Source of the DNA: Dirofilaria immitis
Lineage: Eukaryota > Nematoda > Chromadorea > Rhabditida > Onchocercidae
Direction: 5' to 3'
DNA length: 64,000 nucleotides
Assembly (NCBI GenBank): GCA_024305405.1
Contig: JAKNDB010000068.1
Span: 6,873,501-6,937,500, forward strand
Part shown: in pieces, positions 26,307-39,513 of the stretch
Position numbering within the stretch: position 1 is the stretch's first letter
Layout: each line of letters starts with the position of its first letter
Notes under the pieces: generated by a model
What the model saw: the letters and a program-made list of their open reading frames with translations, nothing else
Databases searched by the model: none
Told to the model about the DNA's origin: nothing
Program-made: the position numbers and the translations under genes

Positions 26307-29300
26307 CAATGACAATGATCATAATCATAAAGTTTTTTAAAACAAGCTAAATTTTAAAACAAGAGGAAAGATTCAGAAATCACTATATTAAAAGGAAATA
26401 AAAATCTTCTTTAAAGCATTTCTATAATTTCTATCTTCATTGATTATTTCACAAGTTTCGTATATCAATATATCAGTAGTTTTCCTAAAAATAGATTACT
26501 GTATGGCTGAGTACCGTTAATAAGGTGCTTGCACATATTTGTGTTTCCATTCAACTTGATTGTATAATCCGACTTGGAAAAAAGACATGATAAATATAAT
26601 ACTTTAAAAAATGTGTCTCTGGATAATTGTAAAAAAAATTGTTCTTTCCAAAAAAAAAAAAATAATAAGAATTAAACAGAAAGGATCGAGAAAGTAGAAA
26701 AGTAAGAAAAATTGAAAAAAATAGGAGATACGGTAATTGTTTTGTTCAACAGGTAATATCCAAACAAAAGTTAGTAGAAAATCTCTCTCTAAGCATTTGA
26801 AAATTGTTCTGTCTTTAAACTTTTGGAAATTGTGCAGATACAAACAATATTTTTGAAAACATAGTTTACTTATATAATAGTTTCCTGTTTCATATTACTC
26901 AAATCTTCTGCTAGGAGCAAGAAACAGGATTAGCAGTGTTGAACTTCTCAATACAGTATGTAAATTATGGTATACTTTTGTTTTCAATAAATGCCAAAAA
27001 AAAAGATATGATAAATATAATACTTAAAAACTGACTTTGTGTTTCAGAAGAAAAACTAATTACTTAAAATAATAAATTAATTAATAACTTTATAAGAAAA
27101 ACAGCATTACAGGAGGAATTGCAACAAAAGTATTAATGATACCTTGTTTTCTTTAAATAATAAAGTGATACCTAAATGGAATGGAAAAATTTTTTCCTTT
27201 GGTAGTTTGAATATTAAATGAGTTCTGCAACCGAATGATGGATGTTATAGAGAGCTCGCTTAACAGAAGCATTTCTTTTGCCAGTAGTACACGTTTAAAA
27301 TTTAAATCGAGAAACATCTTGCATCCATTTTATGGGTTCATCTATTCTTTCCTAACTTCCTCCTCTACTTCGCGTACATTTTAAGTCAGCTACTAAAGTA
27401 GCCGGTACTTTTCATACAAAATGAACTATATAGTGATGTTATTAATGTAGCATTTGATAAAAATATTACCTGGATTTTATAAAATTAGATAAATTAAACA
27501 AGAAGAAGACATTTCATTATTAAAAGATTGATAATGAAGATATGCATAGATGCATCGGATAAATAGAAAAAAATCGATAAGCATTCTAAGATAGAACAGA
27601 TAATAAAATTATATATATTGTCGAAAGCCGGAGAAAAGTTGGAAGATATAAAAATGGAAAAGACAGCTGAAACTACTAATAGTGGAAACTGTCGGATTGA
27701 GGAATGTGAATATAGATGCGGTAGAATAATATAATGCATCATATTAGCGCTTCGATTATCAAAAAAATTCAAAAAGATAAATAAAAAATAATTTAAATAA
27801 CAGATGGAATGGATCTTTGTCATCTTTACCATTTCGCTTCTCTCTTTATGGTGCAAGAATAGAAAGTATTTAAAAATGATAAAATATATTGAGCTGGTTG
27901 AAAGAGATTTTATATAAAATGTTATAGATCATAGTAAGTAACGTTTAAGTACTGATAAGAAAATGCTGCATGGTAGTGATAGAAGAATTCTGAAAAGTAA
28001 TCTTTTGCAGAATAATACCAAATAAATAGATTAGTTGAATTTTATTAGATTTTGAGCTCAAAGAAGACTGAAAAGAATTGCATATAATTTCTCATTCTTC
28101 TCTTCCCATTAATTTGCTCGGACTATTGGAATGATTAGAGTTTTAGATGACTTAAAAAATATAGAAATCTTTTAAGAGCCAACATTCCACACTCGCTTAT
28201 TATTCGAAAGCCTTGCATTTAGAAATAAAGCATTATTACTTTGTCCTATCCCCACTAGTTAAATTATCGATAATTTAAACCATCCTGTCTCGACTTCACA
28301 CAGTAATAGGAAGGGTATACAGTTTCGGGTGATTGGAAGAGAGAATGGCGGAGAAGGGGGTAGGCAGAAGAGAACTGTAAACAGATGAATTTACGAAATA
28401 AAAGGGTGAGTGGGTGTTGGCACAAGCGAGATGTAATGATAGGAAAAGGTAGGATGAATGGTACTGCTGAAAAGTTAGAAATCCATAGAAGTTTGGGTAA
28501 TAACAACAAAAAGACGAAAAAAATCTGAACAATAGATTTTCGTTGCGATTGCGTTCAAGCGTGCGTTGGCAAATTCAGCTGAAACAATATGGAAGCGATG
28601 CTCATAACTGTCGCTTGCATTATACCTTGCCATAATCAATGATACATTGAAAACTGATATTATCATTCAGTAATCAGTAATACATTAATTTTTTTTTTAG
28701 CAAAAGCAGGGAAAACGAAGGAAAAAAAGCTGATTCCAGAAGTAGCGTGGTTGACGTACGAGCTCAAAAAGATATGAAGTAACTGGAATGAATGAAAGAT
28801 TGAACGAACGGGAAGATATACGCTCAAACACAGAAACTTTCTTTGCACTTTGTTTCACTATCCTTTCAAATTAAACCCATTACCTTACTGATACTATTCA
28901 GTCAAAAAAATTTTACTCTATTGAAATCTATTGAACTACGAAATATTGGTGACTTCATTTGATAATGGACAAAGAAATTCCTAGTTTCTTTATAAGTAGA
29001 TTTCTGTCAAGGTGATTCTGGACTCTCGTGAAAGTCATACTTTTGTTCTAGAAATGATGTATTAACTGGATTGGCCTTTTATTCTGTTCAACATTATTAT
29101 CGTAGTTATAAGTTTTTCGTAATCTCAAAATTATTTTGAAAACGATGAACAGAATGGCTATGAAGAATAGTGTCGCCATAATATGTGTAATTTAATTTTT
29201 GAGAAGCTATTTTTTATTGCCGCTTTCTAAACTAATTAGAGACTTCAGGAAATTTTTAAAGTAAATTATGAATATCGAAGAATCTTTGTTATTATATAAA

Positions 29301-29497
29301 AGATTATTTTTAAATTATCATATCTTGTGTTTTGTTAAGATACAAATAATAATAATATTATGATTGATATTACTATTGTCTTGTTACTTCGCAGAATTTT
29401 CGGAGCTTAAGTTCTAAAGAAGTTGGATTGACATTTAAAGGATTTTGGTTGGGGGATGTATTAGCTGAATTTAACGAAAAGAACTTTTGAAATTTCG

Positions 29498-29563
29498 ATG
29501 GCCGGGATAGGTACAAAATTAATGCGACAGGTGTTGAATGCAACATCTGGCAGGGCTTCTGAG
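29498..29563 (+). CDS. Candidate first coding exon
   Basis: ATG at 29498 opens 22 codons beginning MAGIGTKLMRQVLNATSG, ending at a GAG|GTAGGA donor in phase 0. If not spliced, the frame stops at 29593 after nine more codons. Base composition is more balanced than the surroundings. I found no following exon that I can join with confidence and do not recognise the protein. Confidence 0.25.
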
Positions 29564-32500
29564 GTAGGAAGTGGAAAAAGGAAAAATGAGTGAAAAGTGA
29601 GATAATATATTCGGGAGCATACTTCTAAAATCAAATTCACTTCTTTCTTTTGCCTTTCTTTCTGTTCTTTTTCCTTCTTTCCTTCTTCTCCTCAAACTAG
29701 CTTCCTCACAAAATAGCTTAAAGAGATAATAAGCTCCTAGAGAGGGCAGCTGGTTGGTCGCAACCTGAGTAGAGAAGTTCGAGAGTTTTAGTTAGTTTAG
29801 AAACTAAAATCGTGCAAGATTCTTCTACACTGCCTATGTATGTTTCAATTATAACTTTCTAGACCGAGAAACTATAACTTGCCGTTCGCTCTCAATAATA
29901 ACTTTAAAATTTTTGCAGCTAAGCAAGATTTGCAGATATATCTTCACCCATTTTACTAATCACTCCAACCCTGTCGGCCTAATACCCTAGTTACGTTATA
30001 TTACACAGTTAGAAGGGAGTTAAGCTATCGCTCTTAGCGAGCTCATCACCAAAATCTTAAGCAATCAAAGGTATGACATATACAAATAAATATTATCCGT
30101 ATCAGTTTAGAAATAAGACAATAAGCAACTGTTTCTAGCTTGGACAAATAGAATATGGTTTAAAACATGCTGCAACTTAGTTTGGATTTGTTTTGAATTT
30201 TAGGTGATTTATCAATTTATAAATTTTATGACATCATTATAAGAGAAGAAGATGATAGTTATTATCACGTTTATTGCATTATAACCATGGATGTGGTAAT
30301 TTATGATGTTATTATGATCAAGATTTCTTTCGATATAAAAGCCTAATATATCATAACAGAATTGGGCAAAATATGATCCAAACTAAAAGATTATTACAAT
30401 ACGATGTTATTCATAGAATTTCCATATTTGTATGCTTCAGAATCTATAGATTATGTAGTGGTAACATCCATTATTATGACAGTATCCGAAGCATATAACA
30501 TGTGATAAGTAACCTTTAAACAAATAACAATAACAGAAGCGATGTGTTAAGCTGTGATGCTACAATTTGTGAACTATCGAAATTGATATGATTAATAATA
30601 ATGTAAAATATTTTAACCTTTTTTCAACTTTATTCTTTCTTTTCCTCTTTCACCAAGGTTTCGTTTTATAATTTTCGTAAAGTTTAATTTTTGTTTTCAT
30701 CAAATTTTAATTTATTTATACTAAAGATGAAAGCAGCGATACAAAAAGTAGCATAATATTGGTATAATAAATAATTAATAATATAATAATCAGCGAAGGA
30801 ATGATATTGACAGAATCATTTATATTATAATCCTTGGGTAAGACATGCGAAGATGGAAGCACGGTGTCTATTCAAAATAAAATACAATCGAAAAAATTTT
30901 TTTCCAATGCATCTTTCAGGTGTATATGAATATGCGAGGTATGCATTATGTATCTCTATGTGAAGAGCAAGTTTTCACATAATGTATGAACATGTAAAAA
31001 TCGTATCAGTTCATACAAAAAGCGACGCGCTGCAAAAACAACGAATTACTATGACTATAACATCTAAGCAAATAATCTTTTTGTTAATATATATACACTT
31101 AAATTATTCAAATTTAATTCCCTTTAATATAAAATCTTCAAAGTCTCGAATCATTGAAAAAATGTTTTTCTTTTTTTTCCTAATTTCAGCGCAAAATGCT
31201 ATCTCGAATTTATATTTAAAAACTCAAGCAAATTAATAACGAATGATGATATTACGAAATTTATTCTAAGAACGTTTAAATAAATTAATAAAGTATTATT
31301 ATGAACTAATAAGCCGCACTATTCAAATTATCATTGGCATCTTAATTAGAATTTACAAATATTATTTTTTTTTTTATTTTTCTTAAGTCAAATGTAAAAA
31401 AGATATGACTGAATATATTGAGTTACAATGCTAATCTAAGGATCGAGTAATGTTAAAGTTTCTAATATAATAGCCTTACTCTCACAATTATCATCTTAAC
31501 GTTTTCACTTTTATAGTCAAAATTGCATAATAATACTTTAGGATAATTATTATACTTATTAATTAATAATAAGTGCTTGTATCTTTTCTTTAACTTTCGA
31601 AATGTTTTGGATAGAGGAACTTGAACCCTGGCACTTGAACGTTTAATTCACTAACCATTGACCCAATACTCAATAGTTAGTGATTATTATTTACTACATT
31701 GCTATCATCATTAAAAGAGTTAGGAGTATCATAATATGCATAATATAAACCATTGCTATTTGCAACTGACAAATGAAATTTATGAAAATCAGATTATAAA
31801 CACTGCTATTTCGCATCATGCCGTGAGTTTTGTGACTCTTTTGAAAATAATAATCTGCTATACATCATTATATCATGTCAACATTTCAAATTCTATGCCA
31901 ACTTTTTAATAACTTTCATCGCTACCTGTACTACCTTTACTATTACTATTATTATTGTTAGTTTGAAATAATACGGTTGTTGATACATTTATAATAACTA
32001 GATTTTTATACATTTTCATAGTTTTAATTCATAATCTGTAGTGATTGAAAGAATAAACATTCAAATTTCTACTATTTTGAAGCAATATTCATTATTTCAT
32101 AGAGAATGTTTTAGTTAGTAAAAAAATGGCATCATCGAAATATTATATTATTATCGAAGTTAGTAGCAATCGATTTGAGTAAATTGATGAATATGTCGAT
32201 ATCTATTAAATAATTAGGAAAACATTCTATGTTTAAAGTTATTGCCAAGAATTTATGCATTATATAGGTGATTGGATTGAATGGAATTAAGCTTATATGA
32301 AATAAATATTTCTATACAAGAATGCATAACAAAATATTTAATGTTTTTTCTGAGATGGCATAAAAAGTAAGTCATGCACTGTTAAATAATTTTCTTCTTG
32401 ATCTCAATTTTAATTAACCCTTGTTAATTTCATAGTTTCTTTATATTTGTATGATTTAATTTCGAATCAAATAGATTTCAGCCCAGAGTAAAATATGAAA

Positions 32501-33490
32501 AAGTGATCATGTATGCTCTATAAGTTTCGGATTATGAAGCTGCTTAATTTACAATGAAGAATTGAAATAATCTGAAAAATTTGTAATAAAATTTATGCCA
32601 TTCTGGAATTCGCCTTAATTTTTGCCGACTATATAATCAAATCTTTAACATTTATAATTTGATACCTATGATGAAATATTTTCTATCATTTTCAATTGAA
32701 AACTAATTTATTAATGCTTTTTTAGACAAAAAATATTGAAAAGCTGCATTTATTATCCGCCGATCTAAATGAAATAAACACTTAGTCATCCAATTAGAAC
32801 ACGAAAAATTTTTATGATTTTCAAGAGGATGACATATCCACCTATAAGCAACATGATTTATTTCAAAGGATCGTCCATTAATCGATTAAAGCATTTTTAA
32901 GGAGTTATTAACGAATGGAAATCAGAAGATTATTATTTTTAGTTAAGATGGAAAGTATAACGTGTATAAAAAGTAAAAAGTTTTCAGAAGTAAATTTTAA
33001 TTTTAGATAGAAAGACGAAAAGTGTATAAATTTGCGCTCATGTACACACTTCGTATGCTTGCGCAATAAATTATAAATAATATATGGATGAGAAAACTTA
33101 TATTTGAATAAGCTGAAAGTTAAACTGCGTCGTAAAACTCGCAAGTTCTTATTATTATTCATCATGTCAACATTTTCGCTACAATTACTGCGCCCTATAA
33201 AGCTGTAAACAAAAGTGTTGTTGGTTTGTACTAACAAATAATTTTTACATCAATGATGTTGTGTTTAATTGGCGCTCATATAGCAACATCAGATATGAGT
33301 TGTAATTTCAAATATGAACTATAGAAATGACTTGTATATGGAACTTATCAGACAATCATCGTATAAAATTGCTTTCCTAAGTTAACATTTGACCCTATTA
33401 TCATTACAGAAATTTGTCAGATAGTTTTATTAGCTTTAATATATGTACATATCTAACTAAATGAAGGAAATATTCAGGATGACGACTTAC

Positions 33491-33580
33491 CGATGGTTTA
33501 TTTGAGGACACAGGATTAGTAATATATTGGATAGGATGAGCGATAAGGGTAGAAGAAAATAAGGGATGAGGCAAATGCAT
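33491..33580 (-). CDS. Candidate first coding exon
   Basis: ATG at 33580 begins 30 codons (MHLPHPLFSSTLIAHPIQYI...) that end exactly at a strong donor TCG|GTAAGT, phase 0. The patch from about 33,490 to 33,700 is richer in G+C than its flanks, and a second frame is open through all of it. The family is unknown. Confidence 0.25.
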
Positions 33581-34063
33581 CGTTTAGCTGTCGTGAAGAG
33601 TCGCTGAGGATTGCAAGGATTTAAGCGAAAGCGTAGAGCGATGACTGCGCTTTGATTAGGACCCAAAGGCTTCTTCTTACCTTTCTAAATTAAAAATGCT
33701 TTCAGCACAAATTACTTACTTAATGCTTCACATGTATATACGTACATAAACACACACCTTCCCTTCACTCGCATTCATTTTAATACCGTATAACTTTATA
33801 TTTCACTCCACGTAATAACGAATACTTTCAAAATTAACTCTTTACTGATGCCAGACAAGCTTAAAAGAGTCAAACTCCGATTCAATAATTCAAAAATTCC
33901 ACCAATTACAAATTTTCAATTTCAAAAAATAAAAAAAAAAGATGAAAAGATGATTATCTACGGAATATATTGTTAAAAAGTGAATAATTTTAGATTAATA
34001 TCATTGATACTGAATTCTAATAAATAAACTATTGTTGAAAAGAAGTATTAATCAGTTTTACAG

Positions 34064-34209
34064 AGTAGAGCATCTGTACCTTCTGGGGCTTCAATTGGCA
34101 AATTAGAAGCCCTAGAGCTGAGAGATCAAGATAAAAAAGATATTGTGGCAAGGGAGTATTGAAAGCCGTTCAAGCTGTAAACGGAGTGATAGCAAATAAA
34201 ATCATTGGC
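34064..34209 (+). pseudogene. eno: Enolase fragment of Wolbachia/Rickettsiales type (nuclear insertion)
   Basis: About 48 codons match the N-terminal catalytic-loop region of enolase: RASVPSGASIGKLEALELRD, then DQDKK and [20 protein letters not shown]. The SGAS loop is the mobile active-site loop that carries the catalytic-site serine in the family. In known nematode enolases the matching stretch reads closer to SGASTGVHEALELRD, whereas the [14 protein letters not shown] wording is of alpha-proteobacterial symbiont type (from memory, not searched). One base is missing from the A run at 34132-34138. With it restored the fragment is a single open frame. There are no introns. Only about a tenth of the gene is present, so it cannot make an enzyme. 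It abuts the transporter fragment at 34210. Confidence 0.85.
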
Positions 34210-34421
34210 CCAAACCTATCAAGAAAAAGACCAACAGGTATATGAGCTGATGTATAACCTACATAGTATAGGCCGCTAAATTGACCGATAACAACTACAT
34301 TTACGTTAAACTTCGTCATTAACTCAGGCGCAATTATGTTTGGAATCACGCGTAACATATATTGGCATGCATAAAACAGTGATGCTAACACCCATACTAA
34401 AAATTCCTCCGTGGCATAAAA
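34210..34421 (-). pseudogene. MFS transporter N-terminal fragment of Wolbachia/Rickettsiales type (nuclear insertion)
   Basis: Reading leftward from about 34421, 70 codons are open: EEFLVWVLASLFYACQ, a first membrane helix, then MTKFNVNVVVIGQFSGLYYVG and the second helix ending in GLFLDRFGP. The last piece is the conserved loop 2-3 motif of the major facilitator superfamily (G-x-x-x-D-R-x-G). The style is that of a bacterial sugar-phosphate or osmolyte transporter, without introns. No in-frame ATG precedes it (TAA lies ten codons upstream). The frame continues past 34210 as far as a TGA at 34170, but that part is only the antisense of the enolase fragment, so homology ends at the junction. 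About one sixth of a transporter is left, so it is non-functional. Confidence 0.82.
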
Positions 34422-36513
34422 CTCATTTGAAATTTAGGATTGTAGGTGTTTTAGTCATTAAAAGCAACATCTTTATAAATATTCTCCCAATTCATTGAAA
34501 TTTAACAAAGTCAAACCTCCATAGCTATCCAGCAAAGAAGAACCATAAAGAACAACAAAGATTCTCATTCATTCATTTGATCAATTCAAAATTCAGGAAT
34601 GATTTTTGTTAACGATTAGTAGCAAATTAATTCTGCTTAGCTTTGTGAAGATGGCAATGTATATTTACAATAAGAAACATAAACAGGTAGTAAATCAATG
34701 GCGATAGGTAGAAAAAATGCGCTTCTGATATTAATTAAAACAACTTGATTTGCGTTATTTTTAGTTTTATGGTATTCGCGAGGGTTGCTATATTGGGATA
34801 TCGAGAAATTACAGTGTCAAGAAGGATAGGGAAAGGAGGAGAGGAATCTAAAGAGGAATAGGAAGGAACATCTGAAGGAGAGATATTTAATAGATGGGAG
34901 AAATCGTTGTACGAAAAGCATATTAATGGAGGAAGAGTTGAGGCATTTTTGGTTGGTAGAATCGGTTTGGTCGAGTTGAGTCAGAGTCTGTTTGCTCATG
35001 TATGCATGTGTCTGTCTGTCCTGAATATGTCTGTGTGTGAGTGTATGGGTTGTTGCCAACAACTGCTATTACTCTATTGATTACACAAAAGTAAAATGGG
35101 TAAAGTATTTGGCTCTACACTTCCTTGCTTCTTTCTTGGATAACGCCTTTCCTTTTTTTTGGGAAAACGGCTTGGGCCTATTGCTTATAAGAGTCTAAGA
35201 CATTGTAGATCTAGGCCAAACAGCTTTGTCAAAAACAAAAGGAAACTTGTACATAGTCCGGTCCAATGCACCAACAATACCACTTCCCTTAAAAATAACC
35301 TTTTCATCTTTTTTTTCAATCAAGATTTACTTTTTTAAATTACCTTTTATCTTCTCATACATTGGCTTCAGGATTAGTTCATTCTAGTTCATGCAACTTC
35401 ATTGTTTAACCTAGTTAGTGTCGCCACTTAATCTTTTTAACTTATGTAAAATGTTATGATGTTTGGCTGAGTCAGGAAATTATCTAACTTTTGGGAAAGT
35501 CTCAAATCTTTCAAAGCCACTTTTTATTCTATCAATATTTTTAGGTACAAGAAACATTTGACTGAGTTTGGATGCTTTTATATCTCCAGAAATGATTTTA
35601 CGGAATTCAGTATCCACAAATAATTCCAATAAAGGTTCATTAACAATAAGTGCAGACCGGAAAATTCAGAAAGAAAAATGTCTTTAACAGGATATTGCGG
35701 GACATTTGCTGAATTATGATAATACTCTGATTAGGGGATCTAAGAGAAGTCTGGATTTTCATGATTAAAAGATAAATCAAAGCATATTTCTAAAGAATAT
35801 GTAAAAAACATTTTCTCATGCTGTTTCAAGTATCGAGAAACGAAACTGAATATTTTAAAGAGATGATAGTAATATAATCTATACTACCACCAATACTAGT
35901 TAACACTGATATTAATAATTACAAACGATAATTGTAGCAGCGATAGAATTAGCAATAATTGTAGAATAATAATAGTAGTGCAGTTAATGGTGTGACACAT
36001 TTTATCACCACTGACTTTATCATTTTGCATTAGCAACATCCATTATCATTGTTAACGGTATCATCGAAAACACAACAAATGGTAACAGCCATAATCATGA
36101 TTTCAATGCCATTTCGAATAAAATCGGCAACACTATCAGTTATCTTAGTTATCAAGTCGTTACCATTCTTTCGCATCTTTTATCAATTTTCAACTCAAGC
36201 AACACACCTGTCTTGCAGAATGTAATATAGCTGCCTACTCTTTATTATGAGTATCATCATTGTGTATCTTGGGTACTTTTGTTTACTTTCGATAATAAAA
36301 TTCTAAGCTGTTATGCACGCAGAGAGATAGGAAGTGTTTGAGATATAATTTATACCGAAATTTATTTTTCGACATCGTACAATTTTAGCAAACTATGTGC
36401 AACTATTGTAACATGAAACAAAGTTATGAATTCCTGGGAAGTAGGGAAAAGTAGGGAATTTCAATTTAGTAATTTTCATTTCCAAACGAAACAAAATTCA
36501 GGAGAGTACTTAC

Positions 36514-36609
36514 AAGTAATTCTTATAAAGCATTGTTACAATACTTGTATCCATTAAGTTATTCCGAATTGACAGATATTTTAATGTAAACTTGCAACTC
36601 TCGAAAAAC
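36514..36609 (-). CDS. Candidate internal exon
   Basis: It is bounded by an acceptor-like CCAATGGAATAG and a strong donor ACTT|GTAAGT. Its 96 bases are open in one frame (CKFTLKYLSIRNNLMDTSIV). The spacing of hydrophobic residues recalls a leucine-rich or coiled segment, but the stretch is too short to assign. Confidence 0.22.
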
Positions 36610-38774
36610 CTATTCCATTGGAAAAACAAAATTATGAAAAAAATATAATTAGCTATTATTTTTGTTAGATCATTTTTGTAATAGAGAAATAAAAAAAAAG
36701 AACAGAAAATGAACATAATTACAAGTTTTTAAATAATAATTATTATCTAATACAATGGACAACAAATGCAGTCACATTTCTTGTTCATTTATAATTTCAA
36801 TATTCTTGAGATATCACATTATAGTCGAAGAGTACGATCTCATTATATTTACTATACTAATTCTGCATTGTGGGGATAACTAGAATTTCGATTTTGCAAT
36901 AGATATTACAAATTAGCGTGAATTATCGGAGTCTAAGATTCGAACAGGGTTAGTTTCTCTTTCAAATTGACTCCAATCAAAAATAATAATACTTTTATTT
37001 TCTTTATAATAATTATTCGTATTCGTGTCGAAAGTTCAGTACTAATAAATGGCTTTATAAAGTAATCGAAAAATTAAAAATTTTTATCAGATATAAGCAA
37101 AATACTTTATCTTAAAGTGAGAAGGTGAAAATTTTATCAATTCACAATTCCTCTCAATAGTAATAAATTTTTGAATTTTTATTACATTCTATTAAAAAGT
37201 ATACGGATAAAAAAATATTGAACGAAATTACGCTCTCAGAACATATGATGTATTAAAATTATCAATTTCAGAGCTCTATTTTTTTCAGATACTTGATGAC
37301 TACGAATACATTTTAGAAGTGTTTAAATAGTTGCTGAAACGACGGGAATTTAAAAAAGAAAATTACAGTTAATATATATTCTTCAGAAAGATTGCTTAAC
37401 CTAAGAAAATTAGTTATAAAGATTGGGAAATATCATTTATAGAAACTTTTTTATAAATTTGATTTCTTCAAAATCAAAACATTTTCATATCCTTTGATAA
37501 AAGTGACTCATACACTGATAAAAATCGTACTTTCTATTTGGAATGAAATGATCAATGCTTTTATAATCGATAAGCTACTTTTTTGAAAACATATGGGATA
37601 AACACAAACAAAAAGTAGTAACATGATCTATCACTGATAAAAACTTTGCTTTTACAAGCTTCACAAAATAACATACAATTCTTATCACTTTATGGATTAG
37701 AACATTTGAAGCTAAGGAAAGAGTGGCAATACTAGCTAAATTGGGACGAATAAACCCTACAATAAATTAATGCACTATTTTGTCATCAGAGTTATTAAAT
37801 GCAGTAAAATTTGCTTCTTAATCTAAAATTCTAATCGAAATATCATATAGCTTGTTCTGTAAAGAGGAAAAAGTTAAACAAAGCAACCCATCCTCCCATT
37901 TTCGATTGATTGTAAGAAAGATGAAAACGTTTTATTTCTTGCTCGTCCGAGATTTTGGTTTTCTCTTTCTAAATGTTGCTGGCAAGTGAAAAGGTAAAAC
38001 CGTCATTTAACTTTTACAATGAAAAGTGAGAAGAAGGCAGCTCTTTGTAATTTAACAATAAGCACAAAGTATGGTTTTAGTGATTCTTTTTGATAAAAGT
38101 TATAACCAAAATACAAAAATCATGAAATTATTACGGCTGTGCAGATACGAGGTTACTTCCGATTTTTCTTTTTGTTGGAAATAATAATGTAAGATGAAAT
38201 GATACTCAATTATAATCATATCATAATTATTATTACTATGAAATATGCCAGGTTAGTCGTAAAATATATTTTGTATTATTATAATCGCATGCATACTGTG
38301 ACAGACATCCACATTTATATAGATGAATTAAGACGACTAATTTGGTTTTTATTACAAGATGCAGGCGTTTGGGTACTTTCTGTATCATTCTTGAAGTCAT
38401 AACGTTTAAACATTGAACTTGGATGTCAAATGAGCAAACATCAGCTTAAAATGCATGTGTAAAGCATGCAAGGTACACAAATCAGTATCTTCCTGATAGA
38501 TGCCGAAAATCTTCTATGCAAACGTAATTTTCTAATATATCAAGCAGTATGGCAAATGATTTTTGATTTAGCAATCATAGAATTATAAGTTTTTAAAAAC
38601 ATTTAATATCTCTTAGAATTAACATCATTGATAAATATAAGCGTGAAAAGTTAATCTGTATTGTGTAAAATCTTTAAAGGAATAGCAAAACTATTTCTAC
38701 TTATTTTTCCTATATTAATTCAGCGTATCAATATAACGCTATCCGCGCACATCACTTCGCACCGATTCACTTAC

Positions 38775-38808
38775 GTGATTCATATTTGTTCCAATAAACG
38801 TTTAACAT
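38775..38808 (-). CDS. Candidate short first exon
   Basis: ATG at 38808 opens MLNVYWNKYES, ending at a donor TCAC|GTAAGT in phase 1. The frame is only eleven codons. The strength of the donor is the main support. Confidence 0.15.
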
Positions 38809-39494
38809 GACGATACTTATACCTTTCTTTGATTTTTCTTTTTCAAAAAATTTTCAAGTTGTAAACGTTCTTTTTGCTGGTACATCAGCTAAATTACTGG
38901 ATACATCAGTAGTCGAAAATCCAAATATCACAATATGAAAAAACGATGACTAAAAAGGAATGAATATCTTTAAAGTCGTTAAACCATTCTTGCAGCTGAT
39001 TTGATAATAATGTTTGCTGGGACTATCATTCGGCTCGGCTTTGCTACAATAGCATTCGAGAGTGATTCATATCCATACACCCGTAAACACATTCATACCG
39101 ATTGAAAACCATACAATCGGTTAGCTTTTAAAATACATTTTCGAAACTTAATTTTGCATTAACTGTACGATCTGATTTATTGAAAGCAATTTTGACAGAC
39201 TAACAGCGTCAAAGGTATACATGAGAACTGAACTGAATGCTAACAATTTAATGAGTGTTATCATCAAATATACCAAATAAGTAACTTTTACTTAATAATA
39301 TTCCAAACTACATTATAGGCCAATACTTAAAGTTTGAGGCAATCACCGACAAATTACTTAGAATCCTAGTATTTATCCATATTAAACTCAGTTTCGAACC
39401 AAGAGAAACGAGTAGTTTTCAAAAGGTGACTTTGAACTCCAAATATCAGATGGATTGACCAGTTTTACAGTTCATCCACGGGGAGTAATGCAGA

Positions 39495-39513
39495 TTTTTT
39501 TTTTTTTTTTTTT
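39495..39513. repeat. Poly-T tract (19 bases)
   Basis: An uninterrupted run of 19 T. Length in this assembly is uncertain, since homopolymers elsewhere in the window are miscounted. Confidence 0.9.

Larger units (their letters stand above)
14662..34063. other. Gene-poor 19-kb stretch
   Basis: No gene here can be assembled with confidence. It contains microsatellites, poly-T runs and short patches of balanced base composition bounded by plausible splice sites, listed separately as weak exon candidates (17722-17877, 18551-18640, 29498-29563 and 33491-33580). Longer open frames such as 27494-27856 on the minus strand are made of Ile/Phe/Leu/Ser codons read from purine-rich DNA and are not credible. 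The stretch may hold long introns or regulatory DNA. Confidence 0.45.

Noticed and set aside
27494..27856. Longest open frame outside genes on the minus strand (120 codons)
   Set aside because: It is composed almost wholly of Phe, Ile, Leu, Ser and Tyr from an AT/purine-rich tract, with no domain, no splice support and no recognisable homologue.
31619..31672. tRNA-like stretch on the minus strand
   Set aside because: A T-loop-like TTCAAGT and a D-arm-like GGTCAATGGTTAG occur in the right order, but the acceptor arms do not pair and the T-stem has only four pairs. At most a decayed tRNA-derived relic.
32908..33237. Open frame of 109 codons on the minus strand
   Set aside because: The composition is that of random AT-rich DNA. 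No motif and no splice context.
34170..34209. Last 13 codons of the minus-strand transporter reading ([10 protein letters not shown])
   Set aside because: These bases are the antisense of the enolase fragment, so they are not transporter sequence.
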